Part shown: one piece after another, positions 5,425-8,405 of the stretch
Layout: each line of letters opens with the position of its first letter
Position numbering within the stretch: the first letter of the stretch is position 1
Assembly: GCA_023433945.1 (NCBI GenBank)
Contig: JAEYTP010000153.1
Coordinates: 1 to 8,405, forward strand
Length of the DNA: 8,405 bases
Reading direction: 5' to 3'
From: Bacillota bacterium
GTDB taxonomy: Bacteria > Bacillota > Clostridia > Acetivibrionales > DSM-1351
Position numbers and translations under genes: made by a program
Notes under the pieces: model-generated
What the model was told of the DNA's origin: nothing
The model's database searches: none
What the model saw: the letters and a program-made list of their open reading frames with translations, nothing else

Positions 5425-5682
5425 CTATTTAACATTGTTCTCGAGATAATATTTAAGTACTTCCTCTAATAATTCATCTCTCTCAAGCCTTCTAATAATG
5501 CTTCTGGCATTTTTATAATTAGTAATGTAGGTAGGATCTCCTGAAAGTATATAACCAACCATCTGATTAATAGGATTATAACCCTTTTCTTTCAAGGCCT
5601 GATATACAGTAACTAAAATTTCATTTGCCTCATTTTTATTGTCCTTATCGACGTTAAACATCATTGTTTCATTTAAGCCCAT
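5425..5682 (-). CDS. ireB: IreB family regulatory phosphoprotein (DUF965)
   Basis: This 85-residue soluble protein has the usual length of IreB. In Enterococcus faecalis IreB is phosphorylated by the Ser/Thr kinase IreK and lowers cephalosporin resistance; elsewhere it is simply a conserved Firmicute protein. The segments KEKGYNPINQMVGYILSGDP (34-53) and NARSIIRRLERDELLEEVL are diagnostic. The N-terminus MGLNETMMF keeps a threonine (Thr6) that lines up with one of the threonines near the start of the enterococcal protein; the other is not evident. The start is the ATG at 5682 with GGGAG 8 bases upstream. A GTG at 5691 overlaps that site and is unlikely. ireB normally stands next to ruvX and the DUF1292 gene; here an aldo/keto reductase gene lies between. 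A promoter precedes it and a hairpin follows. Confidence 0.93.
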   Translation of the reverse strand: MGLNETMMFNVDKDNKNEANEILVTVYQALKEKGYNPINQMVGYILSGDPTYITNYKNARSIIRRLERDELLEEVLKYYLENNVK

Positions 5683-5690
5683 ATATATCA

Positions 5691-5695
5691 CTCCC
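5691..5695 (-). promoter_or_regulatory. Ribosome binding site deciding the ireB start
   Basis: GGGAG on the minus strand is 8 bases before the ATG at 5682. The in-frame GTG at 5691 overlaps this site and cannot use it. Confidence 0.65.
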
Positions 5696-5724
5696 TAATA
5701 AAACTGCCAGATTTATATATCTTT

Positions 5725-5753
5725 ATACTAATACATCATGGTACATATTGCAA
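5725..5753 (-). promoter_or_regulatory. Probable promoter of ireB
   Basis: In the 87-base gap after mtaB the minus strand has TTGCAA (5748-5753), a 17-base spacer and TAGTAT (5725-5730). Each box matches its consensus at 4 of 6 positions, and both are placed well ahead of the ireB ribosome site. Confidence 0.45.
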
Positions 5754-5769
5754 CCTTTTTTAAAGTTAA

Positions 5770-7140
5770 TTAAATAATATTGCCCAGAAAATGTGTCCCC
5801 TCAATGCTCTCAATCCTCACGCTCAACATTTTACCCTTTATATCTTCCGAGCACTTTGCCACTACTCTCATGTAATTTGATGTTAACCCTTCATATAAAT
5901 CCTTTTGACCATTAGCCTGCTGTTCAAAGATTACCTCTACAGTTTTCCCCAAATACTGAGACATATATTGCTTTTCAAGCAAATCGGATAGCTTCAGCAT
6001 TCTTTCACTTCTCTCATCCTTAACAGAAGGAGGAATTTGGTTTTGCATGGAAGCCGCCGGTGTTCCTTTTCTAGGAGAATACTTAAATACGTGTATCTTC
6101 AGAAATCCTACTCTTTGCGCGAAGTTCAAAGACTGCTCAAAATTTTCATCTGTTTCCCCTGGGAAACCTACCATCAGGTCAGTAGTTAATGAAACATCTT
6201 TGATATTGTCGTTAAGAAGTTTTACACACTTCATATAATCCTCAGATGTATACTTCCTGTTCATAGCCTTCAAGGTTTCATCGCATCCACTTTGCAGCGA
6301 CAAATGATAGTGCGGACAAAGCTTTGGTAGCTGTTTGGCTGCCTCAACAAATTGTTCGGATATTGTTCTAGGTTCAACTGATCCAAGCCTTATTCTTTTA
6401 ATTCCTTCAACTTGATGAATTTGCTTAATAAGCCCAAGTAAATCAATTGTTTTTAAATCTCTTCCATATGATGCAATGTGTATGCCGGTAAGAACAATCT
6501 CAAGAAACCCGTTTTCAGCCAATGTTTTGACCTCTTCTAGAATATCCTCCGGTTTTCTGCTCCTTACAGGCCCTCTTGCATAGGGTATTATACAGTATGA
6601 ACAAAACTGACTGCAGCCTTCCTGTATCTTTATATAAGCTCTGGTCCTCTCCTTATAAGTATTGAGCTTTAGGTCCTCAAAAATGTTTGTGGTCATTATA
6701 TTATCCACAGCATTTATCCTACATTCTCCAGCCTCTATTCTAGATATAAATTCAATAATTCTATTTCTGTCCTTGGTTCCAATCACAAGGTTTACACCAT
6801 CAATTTCAGCTACTTCACCCGACGAAGTCTGAGCGTAGCACCCCATAACAACTATTATAGAATCTGCATTTTGCTTTTTAGCCTTTCTTATTGCCTGTCT
6901 TGACTTTCTGTCACTTAGATTTGTAACTGTACAGGTATTAATTACATATACATCTGCCACCTCATCGAAGTCAACGATGCTATATCCACTATCTTCAAAT
7001 ATAGTGGAAACAGCCTCAGATTCGTACTGGTTTACCTTGCAGCCGAGCGTCATAAAACCTACGGTCTTTTTTTGCCTCTGCTCATCACCATTTATCTCAT
7101 CAATGTTTTTATCTATATTTTTATCGCCAATGTTTTCCAT
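5770..7140 (-). CDS. mtaB: tRNA t6A37 methylthiotransferase MtaB
   Basis: This 456-residue radical-SAM enzyme converts N6-threonylcarbamoyladenosine at position 37 of ANN-decoding tRNAs to its 2-methylthio form. Domains in order: a methylthiotransferase N-terminal domain (about 26-135) with second-cluster ligands Cys34 (LGCKVNQ), Cys70 (NTCTVT) and Cys101 (MGCYAQ); a radical-SAM core with Cys176, Cys180 and Cys183 (C-x3-C-x2-C); and a C-terminal TRAM RNA-binding domain (about 390-456). LGCKVN, CYAQT and GIHIASYGRD point to MtaB rather than MiaB or RimO. About 25 hydrophilic residues precede the conserved start, including a doubled DKNID. The ATG at 7140 has only a loosely spaced GAGAGGG about 13 bases upstream, but no in-frame ATG falls between it and the conserved domain. 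The gene follows the PhzF gene by 85 bases and likely has its own promoter. Confidence 0.95.
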   Translation of the reverse strand: MENIGDKNIDKNIDEINGDEQRQKKTVGFMTLGCKVNQYESEAVSTIFEDSGYSIVDFDEVADVYVINTCTVTNLSDRKSRQAIRKAKKQNADSIIVVMGCYAQTSSGEVAEIDGVNLVIGTKDRNRIIEFISRIEAGECRINAVDNIMTTNIFEDLKLNTYKERTRAYIKIQEGCSQFCSYCIIPYARGPVRSRKPEDILEEVKTLAENGFLEIVLTGIHIASYGRDLKTIDLLGLIKQIHQVEGIKRIRLGSVEPRTISEQFVEAAKQLPKLCPHYHLSLQSGCDETLKAMNRKYTSEDYMKCVKLLNDNIKDVSLTTDLMVGFPGETDENFEQSLNFAQRVGFLKIHVFKYSPRKGTPAASMQNQIPPSVKDERSERMLKLSDLLEKQYMSQYLGKTVEVIFEQQANGQKDLYEGLTSNYMRVVAKCSEDIKGKMLSVRIESIEGTHFLGNII

Positions 7141-7184
7141 ATTAATATCTTTTCCCTCTCATTGCTAAATAAAACCGCACCGTT

Positions 7185-7193
7185 ATTTTACCA
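7185..7193 (-). promoter_or_regulatory. Possible extended -10 promoter of mtaB
   Basis: The minus strand reads TGGTAAAAT, an extended -10 motif (TGn then TAAAAT at 7185-7190), about 45 bases before the mtaB ATG. No good -35 box lies at the right distance. No terminator hairpin is seen after the PhzF gene, so read-through is also possible. Confidence 0.4.
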
Positions 7194-7225
7194 CAATTTT
7201 AAGAGTTTTAATATTAATTACTGAT

Positions 7226-8113
7226 TTATAAATAGAACACTCCCTTTATTCTAGTGGTTGCACTTCCACCAAAGAGCACTCGATTATCTCTAAAAGAAAT
7301 TTTTATTATATTAAAAATTCTGTCTGAGCCGCCTTGTTCTAAGGAGATATCTGTACCATCCCAAAGTTTATTTTTTAATAAATAATATCCAAAAGCACTA
7401 TTCCCAGAGCCTGTAGCAGGGTCCTCTAAGTAACCAAACTTAGGCGCAAACACCCTTGTGTGAGCCTTATTGTTATTATCACTTACTTCAAGCGAATAGA
7501 TTAATACTATATCAATTTCATTTGCTGAACAAAACGCCTTAAGCTCTTGTTCATTTGGATAAATGTTAACTTCATCCTTCAAGCTTACTATTGGTACAAT
7601 TAAAGTTCTTAGTCCAGCATCAATTATATCAACTGGGTAATTGTTTGATATTCTATCTAAAGGTATTTGCAGCTTTTGAGCAATTATATCCTTATCTATA
7701 TATGTACCAATATAACAAGGTTCTGGGGCAGAAATATAGATCGAATCCTTTGATTTTATTTCGTTAAATACTGTAACATCACCTTTTTTACCTGTACTGA
7801 TCAAGATTTGCTCTTGGTCTTGTAAAGTAGAAGTCTCTTTGATAAGGTTATATATGCAGGCTATAGTTCCGTGTCCACAGAAATCCACTTCACACTCAGA
7901 TGAATAATATCTTAAGAAATATGAAGAAGATGAATCAGATATAGGTGAACAATAAATAACCTCTGATACAAACCCTTTATGCTGTCTTGCAATCTCAAGC
8001 ATTTGTGTCTCACTTAATTCTTCAATGTTCTCAGTATAAATACATGCAGCAGGGTTACCCGTAGAATTTTGTGCTGTAAAAGCGTCAATTTTCCTATATT
8101 GGTATTCTTTCAT
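7226..8113 (-). CDS. PhzF family isomerase/epimerase-like protein
   Basis: This 295-residue soluble protein belongs to the PhzF/diaminopimelate-epimerase fold superfamily. Typical motifs are present in order: IDAFTAQNSTGNPAAC at 9-24, SEVIY with the likely catalytic Glu51, DFCGHGTIA at 77-85, and EDPATGSGNSAFGYY at 230-244. PhzF itself isomerises a phenazine precursor, but most members, including those in bacteria without phenazine genes, have unknown substrates. No phenazine genes are present here, so only the family is assigned. The start is the ATG at 8113 with AAGGGG 7 bases upstream. The frame extends to a TTG at 8143 without a ribosome site. It is transcribed divergently from the HPr-like gene, and mtaB follows 85 bases later. 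Confidence 0.9.
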   Translation of the reverse strand: MKEYQYRKIDAFTAQNSTGNPAACIYTENIEELSETQMLEIARQHKGFVSEVIYCSPISDSSSSYFLRYYSSECEVDFCGHGTIACIYNLIKETSTLQDQEQILISTGKKGDVTVFNEIKSKDSIYISAPEPCYIGTYIDKDIIAQKLQIPLDRISNNYPVDIIDAGLRTLIVPIVSLKDEVNIYPNEQELKAFCSANEIDIVLIYSLEVSDNNNKAHTRVFAPKFGYLEDPATGSGNSAFGYYLLKNKLWDGTDISLEQGGSDRIFNIIKISFRDNRVLFGGSATTRIKGVFYL

Positions 8114-8120
8114 AGTCAGT

Positions 8121-8126
8121 CCCCTT
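8121..8126 (-). promoter_or_regulatory. Ribosome binding site deciding the PhzF start
   Basis: AAGGGG on the minus strand is 7 bases before the ATG at 8113. It supports this start over the TTG at 8143. Confidence 0.6.
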
Positions 8127-8176
8127 TTACTAATAAAAATCAATTTTATCTTTCACTTATAGATTATTTTAATAAT

Positions 8177-8206
8177 ATTATATCATTTCATGGTTTAAGC
8201 TGCTAA
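8177..8206 (-). promoter_or_regulatory. Probable promoter of the PhzF gene
   Basis: The minus strand has a perfect TATAAT (8177-8182) preceded by TGA, an extended -10, with TTAGCA (8201-8206) 18 bases upstream as a weak -35. The leader to the ATG at 8113 would be about 55 bases. Confidence 0.5.
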
Positions 8207-8268
8207 TTGGTGGTACATATAAAATAAATAAATGAAAACATAGTACTAAGTTTGTAGAATATGCATGA

Positions 8269-8297
8269 TTGACTAATTAAATAAAAACATTTAATAT
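8269..8297 (+). promoter_or_regulatory. Probable promoter of the HPr-like gene
   Basis: TTGACT (8269-8274), a 17-base spacer and TAATAT (8292-8297) lie on the plus strand about 55 bases before the ATG at 8353. Together with the opposite promoter at 8177-8206 this makes the 239-base gap a divergent control region. Nothing else was recognised in that gap. Confidence 0.55.
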
Positions 8298-8352
8298 TTT
8301 ATTATAGAAAAGCATTTAGAAATTATTACCTTTAATAAGGAGGGTGAAAAAT

Positions 8353-8405
8353 ATGAAATCATTCGAAATTGCATTAAAATCTATTAATGATGTAAAGGAT
8401 TTTGT
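8353..8405 (+). CDS. HPr-like phosphocarrier family protein, N-terminal fragment
   Basis: Seventeen complete codons are present before the window ends, reading MKSFEIALKSINDVKDF. A strong AAGGAGGG (8337-8344) lies 8 bases before the ATG and a good promoter lies upstream, so this is a genuine gene start. The short beta strand followed by a DVKDF helix resembles the N-terminus of small HPr-fold proteins found in cellulolytic clostridia. These look like the PTS phosphocarrier, but several lack its phosphorylated histidine. That residue would fall in the part of the gene outside this window, so a transport or a regulatory role cannot be told apart. The family call is tentative and rests on recognition of a short stretch. 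It is the only plus-strand gene. Confidence 0.55.
   Translation, partial: MKSFEIALKSINDVKDF

Noticed and set aside
7178..7195. TTGTGGTAAAATAACGGT near the mtaB promoter, tested as a third Rex site
   Set aside because: Only the outer TTGT matches well; the inner positions and the second half-site do not fit.
7226..8113. PhzF homologue as evidence for a phenazine pathway
   Set aside because: No other phenazine genes are present, and the family is broad with many members of unrelated or unknown role.

Overview
The window is AT-rich, Gram-positive-type DNA with strong GGAGG ribosome binding sites, A+T-rich promoters and short intergenic gaps. The gene content and the order of the hydrogenase genes fit an anaerobic, fermentative clostridium, most likely of the Ruminiclostridium/cellulolytic cluster (inference; no 16S gene is present). 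Eleven genes are visible in whole or part. All lie on the minus strand except the last, which starts at 8353 on the plus strand and runs off the right edge. No RNA genes, mobile elements or CRISPR arrays were seen, and no gene-free stretch exceeds 300 bases.

Left half (1-3475, minus strand): an operon for an NAD-linked, probably electron-bifurcating [FeFe] hydrogenase. In order of transcription it holds a NuoE-like [2Fe-2S] subunit, a stand-alone HATPase-fold protein of unknown role, a small thioredoxin-fold ferredoxin, the NuoF-like NADH/FMN flavoprotein with a C-terminal two-cluster ferredoxin, and the first 33 codons of the [FeFe] hydrogenase catalytic subunit HydA. In front of the first gene is a good extended -10 promoter. 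It is covered and followed by two 18-bp palindromes, each matching the operator of the NADH/NAD+ sensor Rex at 12 of 14 positions, with centres exactly 21 bp apart. This suggests hydrogen production is derepressed when the cell is over-reduced.

Middle (3503-5753, minus strand): the housekeeping block ireB - ruvX - DUF1292 (yrzB-type), known as a conserved neighbourhood in Bacillota. Here an aldo/keto reductase with a C-terminal ferredoxin domain sits between ireB and ruvX. A hairpin follows ireB, and a strong hairpin flanked by A and T runs separates this block from the hydrogenase operon.

Right (5770-8405): the tRNA methylthiotransferase gene mtaB and a PhzF-family isomerase gene, both on the minus strand. 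A 239-bp divergent promoter region follows, and then the start of a plus-strand gene whose first 17 residues resemble clostridial HPr-like phosphocarriers. Several annotated starts were moved inward from the longest open frame because a Shine-Dalgarno sequence, and in one case a promoter, lies inside the longer frame.
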